Part shown: one piece after another, positions 34,144 through 45,440 of the stretch
How positions within the stretch are numbered: position 1 is the first letter of the stretch
Layout: each line of letters begins with the position of its first letter
Assembly (NCBI GenBank): GCA_028023455.1
Contig: JAQFVV010006505.1
Location: 124,001 to 188,000, forward strand
Origin: Epiperipatus broadwayi
Taxonomy: Eukaryota > Onychophora > Udeonychophora > Euonychophora > Peripatidae
Reading direction: 5' to 3'
Length of the DNA stretch: 64,000 nucleotides
Position numbers and translations under genes: made by a program
The notes under the pieces: model-generated
Database searches by the model: none
Seen by the model: only the letters and a program-made list of their open reading frames with translations
Told to the model about the DNA's origin: nothing

Positions 34144-34245
34144 CAAGCATTGGTGGTCGAGAGGTCAGCAACAACTGCTTTACAAGCAGTAGACCCGGGT
34201 TAGCAGGTTTGCTTCCCGGCTGATGCTATGACACATAAGGAAAAG
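34144..34245 (+). mobile_element. tRNA-derived SINE S1 copy
   Basis: TGGTGGTCGAGAGGTCAGC (A box), anticodon-like arm CTGCTTTACAAGCAG, GGTTTGCTTCCCGGC (B-box region), then GATGCTATGACACAT and an A-rich tail. Confidence 0.65.
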
Positions 34246-34750
34246 AAAGAGTGGCTAGAATAATATAGCTATGCATTGTTTTAATGATAATTATATAAGT
34301 GCACTTTTATAAAAATTGTTGTTAATAATATATATTTACTCAGACAATATCATTTTCTTAAAAACAAGGAAATGAAAAATTTCTGATTACAGTGGAAAAT
34401 CCCAGAAAAATGGCAACTGAATTAGTTATGCAAAGAAATAAAGAATAATACTTTGTACCTTTATATAAAAAAAACCACTACAATAAATCCACAAAGACAA
34501 TATTCACATTTTGAAAACAACCAGACAAAAACAGACAAAAGTGATGAAAATTAATGAATCAGAAATGAGAAATAGTTAAAAATCAGATAACTTATTACAA
34601 ACCTTTTAGTGACAATTCCTTAATTTAGGAAGGAGTGATAAATGTAGTTGGAAATGGTTGTCTGGAGGCACAAGTATTTTGTGATATTTTTTCTGATCAA
34701 AAATTAAACAATATGGCAAATAATTTGCATGACTAGTAACAGAAAATATT

Positions 34751-35195
34751 AAAACAGGCAAAACTCTCTATATGTATTGCCACTTAGTGCAAAGCAGAGT
34801 AATCAATGGATGGCAGAACACCTGTGCATAAATCCCCCATCTACTACCTACTTATTCAATATCACCAGACTAGTTTCTGGCTTGTGGCCTTCATCAGTGA
34901 GGAGCCTTGGATCTGAGAGCACTGCACCTAGATCTTAGGATCTAATGCAACTTTCCAGGTGCAGTACTCTCAGATCCAAGGCTCCTCACTGATGAAGGCC
35001 ACAAGCCAGAAACTAGTCAGTGCAGTGCTCTCAGATCCAAGGCTCCTCACTGATGAAGGCCATAAGCAAGTAACTAGTCTGGGAATATTCCATAAGTAGG
35101 CACTAGGTAGGAATTTTATGCATAAACCTTTTTACAACCACTGACTAATAAGGCTTGCACATGGTGGCACTACTGTACAAAGAATTTGCTACTAC
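34751..35195. mobile_element. R1 element, inverted dimer with a duplicated ribozyme
   Basis: A - strand monomer (34,751 to about 34,957) meets + strand sequence. The + side contains two copies of a 61-bp block (34,958-35,018 and from 35,019), each with CTGATGAAGGCC, so the left block ends exactly after its GUC triplet. The second core is damaged (GCAAGTAACTAG). The - strand unit carries a well preserved ribozyme (separate entry). Confidence 0.7.
34857..34910 (-). ncRNA. Hammerhead-type ribozyme motif (R1)
   Basis: The - strand reads CCAAGGCUCCUCA, CUGAUGA, stem II GGC/GCC with loop CACAA, GAAAC, UA, GUC, UGGUGAUAUUG. The core and cleavage triplet are intact. Stem I has one mismatch beside the core helix, and the outer CCAA/UUG pairing is shortened. 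Confidence 0.6.
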
Positions 35196-35526
35196 TGTAA
35201 AATATCATGATGTTTTATTTATTAATAATCAAACTAAGGTATAAAATGAAAACACTTTTAGTTGATGTTGCAATTATTTGAATAATTTAAATATCAAACT
35301 CTAGAGAGAAAAAATCAGTTAATAACACACATGTATTATACAATACCAATTTTAAATGCAAATTAGATATATTTCAAAATCATTATTTAAAAAAAATATT
35401 CTAAACTTATTTTCTATATGTGTACAGTTGAAAAATAAGAATCAAAGTTTTATCTTTTTTCAACATTAGAAAAGATTAAAGAAAAATTGATAGGCAGTTA
35501 AAAGACTTTAAGGATCATAAAGCTTT

Positions 35527-35842
35527 AAAACAGGCAAAACTCACTATATGTATTCCCACACACAGCAAGCTAGAGTAATCAATGGAAGCTTGTTCACTTT
35601 TTCCATATCCCATTTCTTTTAATCTTGGAAAAGCTGATTTGTCTTGATATAGAAATTGGATAATTTTCAAAATAATTTTCCTAAATAAAAACATCACATG
35701 ATCACCATTCTTATGCTTACACAAGCTGCTTATTGGATGAGTAGGTATTAGATAGGGATTTTATGCACAAACCTTTCTGCATCCATTGATTTCTCTAGCT
35801 TGCACCAAGTGGCGCTACTGTATGGAAAGTTTTGCCTCTGTA
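35527..35842. mobile_element. R1 element, rearranged
   Basis: An inverted R1 start (35,527 to about 35,588) and a second inverted piece (35,692-35,729) flank about 100 bp of unrelated DNA. A + strand terminus follows to 35,842 (GGATGAGTAGG, CTACTGTATGG). The ribozyme is deleted. Confidence 0.6.
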
Positions 35843-36487
35843 AATAAAAAAAAACAGTTCCAAAAAGTTCTTACTCCAAATTGTGGTTTCCAAAATAACT
35901 CTACTAAATAAGGAACAATTCCAAAAAATTGTTATTCCAAAAACATAACTTTATTTGAGTAAAAATATTTGCAAATAAAAGTTTCCAAACAAATATTAAT
36001 ATCTATTCAGAGCTAGTGTAAATGGGCCTGCAAGGCCTGCAATGAAAGTGAGTGCCACTAAAAAGGGGGCACTGCGTTACAAAGTACATATAAATATCAA
36101 TGTTCATTGACAACTAGGATTTACTTATATAGATCTCTGTAAGTGTAGAAATTATTGACTATGGTTTTAAAGAAAACATTAATAAATAAGTAAGCAAAGT
36201 TGAATATAAAACACTCACTATGTTTAACAGCAGATGGGCTCTGCATAGAAATATCACTATTACTAACATTAATAAGTTAGGTGAACCTGACTATGTTTTA
36301 CCATAGTGGTGACAGGTTTGTGCTTGTCATATAGTGAGTACACTTGCATGCCCTGGCAAATAATTTATTATATTCTAGTATTCAGACTGTATATTCATTA
36401 AAAAAGATAAAATAAAAAAGTTGGCATTTAAAAAAGTGAAATAAAATAGAAAAAAAGGTAATTTGTAAATTTTATTATGCATTAAAC

Positions 36488-36980
36488 CAGGGGTGGGCAA
36501 TTATTTTGGCTTGGGGGCTGCAGATGTTGGCGGAAGGCTGCAGGGAGCCACATTGTGGAAGCAAAGGTTAGTAAAGTGCCACACCTTTTTTTCATGACAC
36601 AATAACCAGACTGCTTTCTTCTCTGTATTACCAAAGAAATATTTTTTCATCCATTCTTCATTAAACACATAGACATTCATCACTGATTTTACATTTTTTG
36701 GAGGGTTCATGGTTTCACTAAAGTTGGAAATGTATATATCTGCTAATGCAAAGACAAAATTGAAATTAACCAGATCAACTGGAAAGGCACTGCACATTGT
36801 ATCTACAATGTGCATGTGTATTGACATGGCCATCCTAGTGGAAAATATGAGACAAATCTTCAGTTGAGAATGGGAATAAAATCTCAGTTCAAGGCGGGTT
36901 TTTCTCATTGTCTTGGTGGGCCACATAAAACCTCTTAATGTGCCACATGTAGCCCTTGGGCTGCTATTTGCCCACTCGTG
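36488..36980 (-). mobile_element. hAT-family deletion derivative (493 bp)
   Basis: Terminal inverted repeats CAGGGGTGGGCAA (left) and CACGAGTGGGCAA (right, read inward) are flanked by 8-bp duplications CATTAAAC (36,480-36,487) and CCTTAAAC (36,981-36,988), one mismatch apart. The 8-bp duplication and CAGGGGTGGGCAA-type ends are hallmarks of hAT transposons. The interior keeps only the start of the transposase gene, so it is non-autonomous. Confidence 0.75.
36501..36710 (-). pseudogene. hAT transposase N-terminus (BED finger) remnant
   Basis: From an ATG at 36,710 on the - strand the frame reads VFNEEWMKKYFFGNTEKKAV, then WLLCHEKKVWHFTNLCFHN. This is the BED-finger opening of hAT transposases of the GTF2IRD2/ZBED5-like type (F-N-E-E-W...Y-F-F...K-A-V-C-L-x-C). 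The first zinc cysteine is Trp here, so the finger is dead. The frame upstream to 37,040 is open but is the element's untranslated leader and flank. After the finger it runs directly into the terminal repeat: the rest of the transposase is deleted. Confidence 0.65.
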
Positions 36981-37112
36981 CCTTAAACTAAACATTGGAA
37001 ATTTTATTTTATTTACAAGTAAACCACTGGTGCTTTCCACATGATTATGACAAAAAAACTAAGCTAAGTTGATTCATTTCTGTGTATGTGTGTGCTAAGT
37101 TTGTCTTTGCAG

Positions 37113-37306
37113 GTATACAACTATCAGCCTAACACTGGCACTGTATCTATTTATGTAAACTATTATTCTTATATGCAAAGGGCAACAGAACAGCCCACAG
37201 ATCAAGATGTCAATTTTTCTATCACAATGAAGAGTGTATCGACTCAATCATTGCTTCCAAATGTTACAAGTTATTTACATTAAATGTCGAATGTGAGTGA
37301 AATAAA
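37113..37306 (+). CDS. Possible terminal coding exon of an unidentified gene
   Basis: A 3' splice-site-like TTTGTCTTTGCAG ends at 37,112. It is followed by an open frame beginning VYNYQPNTGTVSIYVNYYSY, continuing QRATEQPTDQDVNFSITMKS and ending NVTSYLH with TAA at 37,281-37,283. AATAAA follows at 37,301-37,306. Codon use is less A/T-biased than the spurious frames nearby. I do not recognise the protein; the polar, Tyr/Asn/Thr-rich sequence suggests an extracellular segment. No matching upstream exon was found. It could be chance. Confidence 0.3.
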
Positions 37307-37547
37307 ATGTTACAATGAAGTTATATTATTTTATAATTTCTGGAGTTGTCATAATTATATAATCATATATCTATTATTCTAAAAGTCTTGTAAAGAGTTG
37401 CAGTCTATTTGTACTAATTTTATCACTTCCTATTCATGTTAATTATGTACCTTTTTTTAAGTCAAAAAGGTTTTTGTGGTCTGCTTGAGATACATTTTTT
37501 TGAATAAATTGTTCCTGGTCCAATTGAATTTAACACTTTTTAAATTT

Positions 37548-38402
37548 CATCACATGATCACCATTTCCTATGCATACACAAGCTGTTAAAGCAATAACAA
37601 ACTCTCCACTTAGTATTGCAACCAAATGCAAGCCTTAGTAATCATTGGATGCAAGAAGACATGTGCATAAAATCCTATCTAGTGCCTACTCATCCAATAT
37701 CCCCAGACTAGTTTCTAGCTTGTGGCTCTTTCATCAGTGAGAAGCCTTGGAATAATTAAATTTTAAATGGACACAGAGGATAAACTCTCCATACAGTAGC
37801 GCCATTCAGTGCAAGCCTTAGTAATCAATGGATGTCAAAAGATTGACCATAAAATCTCTATCTAGTTTCTACTCATCCAATATTCTCACACTAGGCTTTC
37901 ATCAGTGAGGAGCCTTGGGTTTGAGAGCACCACATCTGGATCTTAGGATAAAATGCAACCCTCTAACAGCCACCTTTAACATCTTTAGTTATTTATAAAG
38001 CTATGAGCCCATGTTGAAAACATCTTTCCAAACCAAACTTATAGGATTATGTTGCCTGTGGTTTTCAACAAATCAAAGACACCAAAATGTATAGTTATGG
38101 AACTAGGTTAAGATCTATATGACTATACAAGTGAATGAGATGGAATTGAAATTATTTTCCTGTTTTTTATCTTGCAGTCATAGCTTTTTAGTTAACTAAA
38201 AAGTAAAAGGTTGCTGCAGAGTTGCATTAGATCCTAGATGCAGTGCTTTCAGATCCAAGGCTCATCACTGATGAAAGACAAAAGCTAGAAACCAGTCTAG
38301 GAGTATTGGATGAGTAGGAAGTAGAGATTTTATGCACAAATATTTTTGTATCCATTAATAACTAAGGCTTGCATTGGTTGGCACTACTGTAAGAAGAGTT
38401 TG
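37548..38402. mobile_element. R1 element, two inverted units plus one direct unit
   Basis: Two - strand units (37,548-37,755 and about 37,770-37,985) are followed by a + strand monomer (about 38,040-38,402). The first - unit holds a good hammerhead (37,694-37,750). The second has stem II deleted, and the + unit is decayed (CTGATGAAAGAC). Confidence 0.65.
37694..37750 (-). ncRNA. Hammerhead-type ribozyme motif (R1)
   Basis: On the - strand UUCUCA pairs with UGGGGA (with G-U pairs) and CCAA with UUGG. CUGAUGA, stem II AGC/GCU with a small 5' bulge, GAAAC, UA and GUC are all present. Confidence 0.6.
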
Positions 38403-38589
38403 CTACCTTCTAAGATTCTGAATTTTCTTCATTTACAGTGTCTCTTCAAGGTATTTTTACATATGCTTTTTCATCTTAGGTGTCTATTCAGTGTCCTTGT
38501 AATATCTCCCTTGCAATATTTTATGTTTGTTATAATATGTTATCAAATCACATGCATTTTGGATATCTAATTTTCACTTAATAATTGTA

Positions 38590-39160
38590 ATATATAGGGT
38601 ATATGAGCGGAGACTTTCACATGACCCACCACTCTTCACACTATCTCATAACACTGATGAACTCGAACACATATATGTTGAAAAGATAAATAATCGCCAA
38701 TATATGTATTTCATGCTAAACCAGAAATCATCAGTTGGTTCAGATTACCATCTCCACACATCTCCACACATATATGCTATAAGTGCTCAGATATATATTA
38801 AGATAGTCAATCTTCATACTTTAATGGACAGACTTCAATCTTCTCCAACAGTCCATCCAATTGAAAATCTAATGATGGAATGCTCAAAGGCCACTCTGAG
38901 TCCGAGATTCTTGTCACACCCAGACATCTCTACTATGTAATAACTGAAACACACAGGTTTATTATATACCGGTGTCTATATATGTAATTTATAGGGTATA
39001 TGAGCACAGACTTTCAAACGACCCACCACTCTTCACACTATCTCATAACACTGATACACCCAAACACATATATGTTGAAAAGATAATCACCAATATACGT
39101 ATTTCATGCTAAACCAGCAATCATCAGTTGGTCCAGATTACCATCTCCTCATAATTGTGT
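38590..39160 (-). mobile_element. R2 element, head-to-tail pair (397-bp period)
   Basis: GTATATGAGC landmarks at 38,599 and 38,996 mark two - strand monomers, each with a tRNA-like head and hammerhead. The first ribozyme has a broken stem II (UUUCU/AGCAU). The second is nearly complete. Confidence 0.7.
39083..39141 (-). ncRNA. Type I hammerhead motif (R2, U-U variant)
   Basis: CUGAUGA, stem II UGCU/AGCA with a U-U closing mismatch and loop GGUUU, GAAA, the 8-nt palindrome AUACGUAU and triplet AUA. Stem I is ACCAA/UUGGU plus GUAAUC/GAUUAU. The U-U variant recurs at 7.9-8.2 and 40.6-41.2 kb, marking a subfamily. Confidence 0.65.
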
Positions 39161-40600
39161 GTAATTTTTTCTCTTGACCGGCGCAATTCAAATTCCATCA
39201 CAACATGTGATACTTAATGTTTTTATAACTTCACATCTATAAAAACTTCTTCATGTCATATATATATATATGTCGGTTTTGTAATAGCTATATATACTAC
39301 AGACTTTGTTACGCAAGGTTTTTAATTGTAATAAAGAGTAACTCATTAAAAGATATAATTTTTATAATATGAAGATATCACGCAATCTATATAAATACAT
39401 TTTAAAATTATTTAAGTTGATGTTATTGGCTGATTTAATGCATACAGATAATTTGTGAATTATATACTACAGTACATTATTAATCGCAGCGTATTAAAAG
39501 TGTAGTTTATTCAAATAGCTTTAGGCGCAAAAAAGTCCTTTTTTTTTTTTAGAAAATGTTTTTCAATTTTCAAATCAAACTGTGGCATAAATTAACCCTA
39601 ATGGCATCACATTAGCAAAAATTCTGACATTACTAATAAAAGCGAACGTAAAAAATGTTTCCCTTTTTAAAACAATCACAAATGCAAATATAAAAGATAT
39701 CTGGAGAACGCAGCCCGTCGAATAATTTGTAAAGTACTTGTAGAGGAATCAGATCCTATGATAAATCTTTTTACTAAGTGTGGCAGCTGTCCCCTCCTAT
39801 CAATCTAAAGGGTGAGTCCCAAAGGACCATCTTCTCACTACATAAAACATTCAGTGTTTACGCAAGAATGACTTCAGGCCTTAATGTGATTTAGAATGGT
39901 GACAGAGGTCCTACAGAAATTCAATTTTAGCCTTTAGTGGCGAATTAGAGCTATTTATAATTTTTTCCTTATTTACTTTAAGCTAATTTTTTCTATGTTA
40001 GATAAAACTTCAAGTGACAGGACCTTCTGTCTGTACCAAAAAAAAAAAACATCAGACAAATAAATAACATAGTGGACTAAATGCCGAATAAAAAACAAAG
40101 AGAAATTGCGTTTATGAAGTTAAAGAATTACATTACGAATTTCGATATTTCAATGAATGTGTGTGCGTGTGTCTGTGTAAGTAGGATCTATAATAATGAT
40201 TGATAGCTTATTTGTTTGTCATTTATTGCTTTAGAATTGTGTATGGTACATAAATAGAAGGGAAAAAATTGTTGATATTAAATATAGAAATAAAATTTTA
40301 GCTTAAAATATTCATATTAAGTATTATAAAATTATCCAGTAAATTTCATATATATATGAATCACGTTGTTTGGTGCATTTAGTGACACCATGGCATAAGG
40401 TAGAATTGTGTATGGTCTTATAATGTACGAGTATAAACAGTCTTTTGGCATATTAATAACACATTCATCTATCACAACTACAAATTTGATTTGAATGTAA
40501 GCCAGATAAAACTTAATAATGTGTTCAGGTTTTAATTAGGCTGAATAATTTTTATTCATATAACTAACATGTGACCAACCTAGATAACTATCTAACATTA
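39161..40600. other. Unique-looking AT-rich stretch
   Basis: No supported feature. The less AT-rich part at about 39,690-39,910 has no sustained frame. Confidence 0.45.
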
Positions 40601-40607
40601 TTAATAT

Positions 40608-41300
40608 ATAGCGTATATGAGCACAGACTTTCACATGACCCCATACTCTCCACACTATCTCATAACACTGATACACCCAAACACATATATGCTGAAAAGA
40701 TAAATAATCACCAATATTGGTATTTCATGCTAAACCAGCAATCATCAGTTGGTCCAGATTACCATCTCTACACATATATGCCACAAGTGCTCAGATATAT
40801 ATTAAGATAGCCAAACCTCATACTTTAATGGACAGGCTTCAATCTACTCCACACTCCAACTCTTCAACCATCCATCCAATTGAAAATCTGATGATGGAAT
40901 GCTCAAGGGCCACCCTGGTTGACCTTAAGTCAACATGGTTGTGACAAGAATCTCGGCCTCAGAGTGGCCCTTGAGCCTTCCATCATCAGATTTTCAATTG
41001 GATGGATGGTTGAAGAGTTGGAGTGTGGAGTAGATTGAAGCCTGTTCATTAAAGTATGAAATTTGACTATCTTAATACATAATGGCATATATGTGTAGAG
41101 ATGGTAATCTGGACCAACTGATGATTGCTGGTTTAGCATGAAATATGTATATTGGTGATTATTTATCTTTTCAGCACATATGTGTTTGGGTGCATCAGTG
41201 TTATGAGATAGTGTGGAGAGTGGTGGGTCATGTGAAAGTCTGTGCTCATATACCCCATATATTACGTAGACACAGATATATACTAAGCCTGTGTGTTTCC
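40608..41300. mobile_element. R2 element, about 690-bp near-perfect palindrome
   Basis: A - strand monomer (40,608 to about 40,940) and a + strand monomer (to 41,300) meet head-to-head near 40,945 with arms over 300 bp that match almost base for base. Each arm carries a U-U-type hammerhead. The + one is 41,104-41,161: CUGAUGA 41,118-41,124, GAAA 41,140-41,143, triplet AUA 41,149-41,151. Confidence 0.75.
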
Positions 41301-41534
41301 GTTATTACTAATATTATTTAGTAAATAGACATCTAGCCATTCTTAGTTAGAAGATGAAACGAGCATGGATAAAACATTCAAACCCTCACTTTCTAACAAA
41401 GGAAAACTTGGTGAGTAATTTCCTTCTTTACTATTTATTTTGTTATGAAGAAGAGGATATTTTATTCGTTCTAACTTTGTGTGTGTAATATATAGTATAG
41501 TATATATTTTTATAAGAAAGTTAATTTTTTTAAA

Positions 41535-42147
41535 ATTCATCATCAACTATTATCAATCCACTGCATGATGAAGGTCCTTCCAAGTTCAATTCATCTTCTC
41601 CGATCTTTACCTTCTCCACATCATCCCTGCACACTTTCTTATTTTATCCATACATCTCTCATGTGATCACTTTCTGAGTCTCTTACAATCTCTTGGAATC
41701 CGATTTAAGATTTTAATTGTCCATCTATTATCATCTCCTCTAGCAATGTGACCAGCCCAACTCCACTTCAGTCTTTTAATTTTTTCAATGAGGTCAGAAA
41801 CACTTGTTTGTTCTCTTACCCATACATTGCTTTTTCAATCTCTTCTTGTTACTCCCAAAATGCATCTCTCCATACTTCTTTAAGTGGTCTGGAATCTCTG
41901 TATTGCTCTTCTATTAAGTGTCCAAGTCTCAGATCCATAAGTAAGAACTGATAAAACACATTTGTTAAAAACCTTCCTTTTCAAACACATAGACATATTC
42001 CCTTTTAGTATCAAGTATTTCATCCATTGTTTCCATCTGTATTAATAATCTGACCAAGGTATTTGTAACTGTTAACTTCTTTTAATTCATCATAATAATC
42101 AATCTTTATTTTCATATTTTGAGAAAATCTATTAAACATTACTTTAT
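41535..42147 (-). pseudogene. LINE-A C-terminal region, inverted
   Basis: On the - strand the blocks run from VMFNRFSQNMKIKI (near 42,140) through YKYLGQIINTD, MSMCLKRKVF, YGSETWT-like, LKWSWAGHIAR and MWRR-like sequence to the ATAATAGTTGATGATGA tail at 41,535. Frames are interrupted by small indels. Confidence 0.7.
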
Positions 42148-42960
42148 ACATTCACTAGTGGGTTAATATACTAAATTTACATGCACTCACCCATCAGTAA
42201 GTATCTGGGTAAATTTAATACATTAATCTAATAGGGCATGTGTGAAGATTCATTTCATTTCATAAGAGTTACATATATTTATAAATTACTAAATTATTTA
42301 TTTACATGTGTTCTGACTAATAAATGAAAAACTTTCTCTTTCCTGTGATGTATAAACTAAATATGTACAATTAATTTATCAGTTAAAATATCAGTCTCAT
42401 AATAAGATCAAGTCCTGATTTAAGCACAAAAGTGTTGGTTTATAGAAGAATTAGCTTTAAGCATAAGTGACTTGTTGGTTTATAAAAAAAATAAGCTATA
42501 CGTATAAGTGATTCACTTAAGCTTTTAAAACACTTATTGACAGGTGAGTACATGTAAACTTCATAAATATTACCAAAATCACACTTTTCTTTATTTTTGC
42601 CATAATATCCTATAAATACAATTTATCCAAACTGCTTCAAACACTTTTTAGCAAAACTCTTTACTTGTACATGTACATAGACCTACATTTCGACTGACCC
42701 GCAGTCTTCTTCAGAGCAAGTTTTTTTTTTTTAGAAGATCAAAATAAACTAGCTTTGAAGAAGACTGCAGGTCAGTCGAAACATAGGTGTATGTATATGT
42801 ACAAGTAAAGAGTTTTTCTAAAAAGTGTTTGAAGCAGTTTGGATAAATTGTATTTACATGTAAACTTAATATATCAATCCATTAGCACAAGTATGAAGAT
42901 TCATTACCTTCCACAAGATTTACATATTTATAAATTGCTAAATTATTTATTTACATAAAG
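42148..42960. mobile_element. TIR element R6 interrupted by an F1 foldback
   Basis: R6-like sequence (CATAATAAGATCAAGTCC, TTAAAACACTTATTGACA) runs to about 42,613 and resumes at 42,856 (ACATGTAAACTT...CCTTCCACAAGATTTACAT). It is related to 59,912-60,712. The interruption is the F1 element. Confidence 0.55.
42614..42855. mobile_element. F1 foldback element, best copy (242 bp)
   Basis: Starts AAATACAATTTATCC and ends GGATAAATTGTATTT. The arms are nearly perfect over about 110 bp and include CTTTACTTGTACATGTACAT and TTTCGACTGACCCGCAGTC. A 30-nt T-rich centre separates them. Compared with 1-517 it shows the unexpanded state of the arm. Confidence 0.8.
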
Positions 42961-43348
42961 TATATATAAATAAAAATGAATTAATAAACAAAAAATTTCC
43001 AGCATTTTAATATTATAATGTTTATTCAAATAAGTTCTAGAGAGTTTTTTGTTTATTATAATTATCTTATTTGATTTCATAAATTAATATATATATATAT
43101 ATACATACTGTACTTAATTTTATATAAGTATATATTAAAAAGATCTAATTCTTAGTTTTGAGATTCAATTTTATTTTTTTTTAACTTGAGCATAAAAATA
43201 CAATTCCTCAGATCCCTCATGGTTTAAACCCCAATTTTCTATAGAGTTATGAATGACTAACCAATTTAGGGCAGTTATACTGGGGACCATCACCCAGGTA
43301 TGATCCTGTATTTCCCCATAGCATTACAATTGACAACTTAAGTGTGAA

Positions 43349-43425
43349 CATGATGATGATCAGGTTCTGTTGGTCAGTGACAACATCATGTTGTCACTGA
43401 CCATCAGAACTGGATCATCATCATG
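43349..43425. repeat. 77-bp near-perfect hairpin
   Basis: CATGATGATGATCAGGTTCT, GGTCAGTGACAACATGATG-type arms meet at CATG near 43,387 with only a couple of mismatches. Confidence 0.75.
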
Positions 43426-44369
43426 CCAAGAGTATAGATGATTGTAATAATTCAATTATAAATTACAAAATAGAAATCTTAATGTTTATTTAAGGAGTTC
43501 CTATTTAAAGTTGAACACATAATCAGCCATGATTTTGCAGATTGGATTGAATTTTTGACTGTTGAAATTTATTTAGATGTACTTTCAGTTTGCTGATGGA
43601 TGGAGTGTTTTGTTGTTGACATGAGTATGCCATGTTTTTTATGCAACTCCATGGCATGTTCTTTCTTAGGCATTGCTCCAACCCTCTTTCTGATTTTCAT
43701 ATTTCTTTATTGTTTATCATGGTCCAGTTAACATAGTCCTGCCATGATCCCCAGCCTCTAAGTTGCCAAGAAAGAGAGCAAGGCATAGTTTATATTTTCC
43801 AGCCCCTAAGACTCAAAGGAGCAGGGCATTGCAAAGATTGTTGCACTTTCATTTCATAACAAGGGTTGTAGTAGCTATAGTGTCTAAATTTAGATGGACT
43901 TTTGAGTATTCATGCTGCATTTTGTACTTATGGTCCAGTGATTGGATTCTGTATCCATCCCAAAATTGCAAGTCACTATGCATTATTTTGCTGTTAGATT
44001 CTCATAAAATCTCTAAAAAATTGGTTTTGATCAATTATTCTTGACATGAACTTGTGTTTGTACATGCCTAAATACTTATAATAAAAATACAATTGAAATG
44101 AAAATCAGTCTCACACACATGAACAGGACAGACTTGGAGAATAAAGCTGGGGAAATAAATTAATAAAATAAAACCAGGTATTGAGACAACAAGGTTGAGG
44201 GAAAGGCAGATTATATAGTAGTCATGTCAGATAAGGTAAAATATGGTTGCATGGAAGAAAAAATGATGTCAAGTTTATGTTATGATATATTTTTTAAAGT
44301 TCACATTTGTAGTTCTTGTGTAAAAATAATTCAATACAGTTTTTTTTTTTTTTGAAGAATAAAAATCTA

Positions 44370-45320
44370 TAATATAAACATATATGCTGACAAGAGAAAA
44401 AGTGAAAAAGATGGAAGAATCCAAAAGAAGATAATTAGCAACCAAGGGAAGGAATTCAGGTAAATAGAGGAGGCTTCCATGTTATTCCAATTATTAGAAA
44501 TGTTTAAAAAAATAGTAAAAAGAGAGACTAACAAAGAGAAGATGACAATAAACAAAGAGAAGAAGAGAATAAAAAGAGTTCAACAAAGAGAAGAAGAGAA
44601 TAAAAAAGAGAGACTAACAAAGTGAAGAGACTAAAAAGAGACCAACCAGGATAATATTAAGTATCAACAAAGAGAAGCAGAAAATAGAAAAAAAATGTTG
44701 AAAGATATAAAAGTAGATATGCTACAGAAGATTGGTGATAACAGTAAAAATATGGCTAAAATAGCAGACTGGATCAAACAGATTAAAGAAAAAGTTCTGA
44801 ATGAAGTGAGACAAAACAAAGAAGAACAGGATATGAAAATAAAAGATATGCAAGAAGTAATGGATGATAAAATTAGCCAAGTACAGGAGGCAAGTCAGCA
44901 AAGGCTGAAATTAGCAGAAGAGCATATAGAGGATCTGACTAATCAAATTAAATTCCTGAAGGTCAGAGATGATGATAGAATTTGAGAAATAGTAAAACAA
45001 TTGGAGGATGATCATAGACAAGATAGTCAAACCAAATGCAAAACTGCTATGTATACATTAAAAAAAGAAGAAATTGAAAATACAGAGGAAGTAAAGATAG
45101 AGTCAATGTACAAACCAATTGACTGGAATTGTAAACCAGTTTCTTAAAATAAGGGCATTTCCAGGAAATGCTGGTGAGACACCTATTGAATTCATCAATA
45201 GTATGGAAAGATATTTCAGCATTAATGCCATAACTGAAGAGGCAAAGATAGTGAGAGCTTGTAGCCATCTGGATCCGAAGCATGGTGGAGTGCACAACAT
45301 TTTTGAGAGGTATTATTATC
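44370..45320 (+). pseudogene. LTR-retrotransposon gag relic
   Basis: Lys/Glu-rich coiled coil (44,695-44,985: MLKDIKVDMLQKIGDNSKN, EVRQNKEEQDMKIKDMQEV) is followed in another frame by VNQFLKIRAFPGNAGETPIE, FINSMERYFSINAITEEAKI and ACSHLDPKHGG (45,134-45,300), the N-terminal half of a retrotransposon capsid domain. It parallels the gag of the 50-54 kb element (NQFLKIRPFAG). It is cut at its 3' side by the S2 SINE. No LTR or pol was seen. Confidence 0.6.
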
Positions 45321-45324
45321 TTCT

Positions 45325-45440
45325 TCTTCAGGTGTTGCTGGCCTGACCAGTGTAAGTACTAGCATAGAAATCGAACCTGAACACAGATTCTTAAGTATTG
45401 AATTTTAAGGTAACCCTCTAACTAATTGAGCTATCCTGCC
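45325..45440 (-). mobile_element. tRNA-derived SINE S2
   Basis: The - strand has GGATAGCTCAATTAGTTAG (A box), CAGGTTCGATTTC (B box) and the CAGGCCAGCAACACCTG tail shared with 3,859-3,992. Confidence 0.7.

Noticed and set aside
36711-37040. Upstream half of the 179-residue frame as protein
   Set aside because: It covers the hAT leader, terminal repeat and flanking DNA. Only the part from the ATG at 36,710 resembles a transposase.
42680-42790. Hammerhead in the F1/F4 foldback core (CTGAAGAAGACTGC...GTCGAAA)
   Set aside because: The core order resembles a hammerhead and stem II (GACUG/CAGUC) pairs, but I could not find a paired stem I or a consistent NUH site in the copies at 1-517, 42.6 and 47.2 kb.
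43763-44044. 93-residue + strand frame
   Set aside because: No recognisable domain, splice signals or conservation argument; its length is unremarkable for this much sequence.
45047-45300. Two - strand frames near 45.1 kb
   Set aside because: Antisense shadows of the + strand gag relic.
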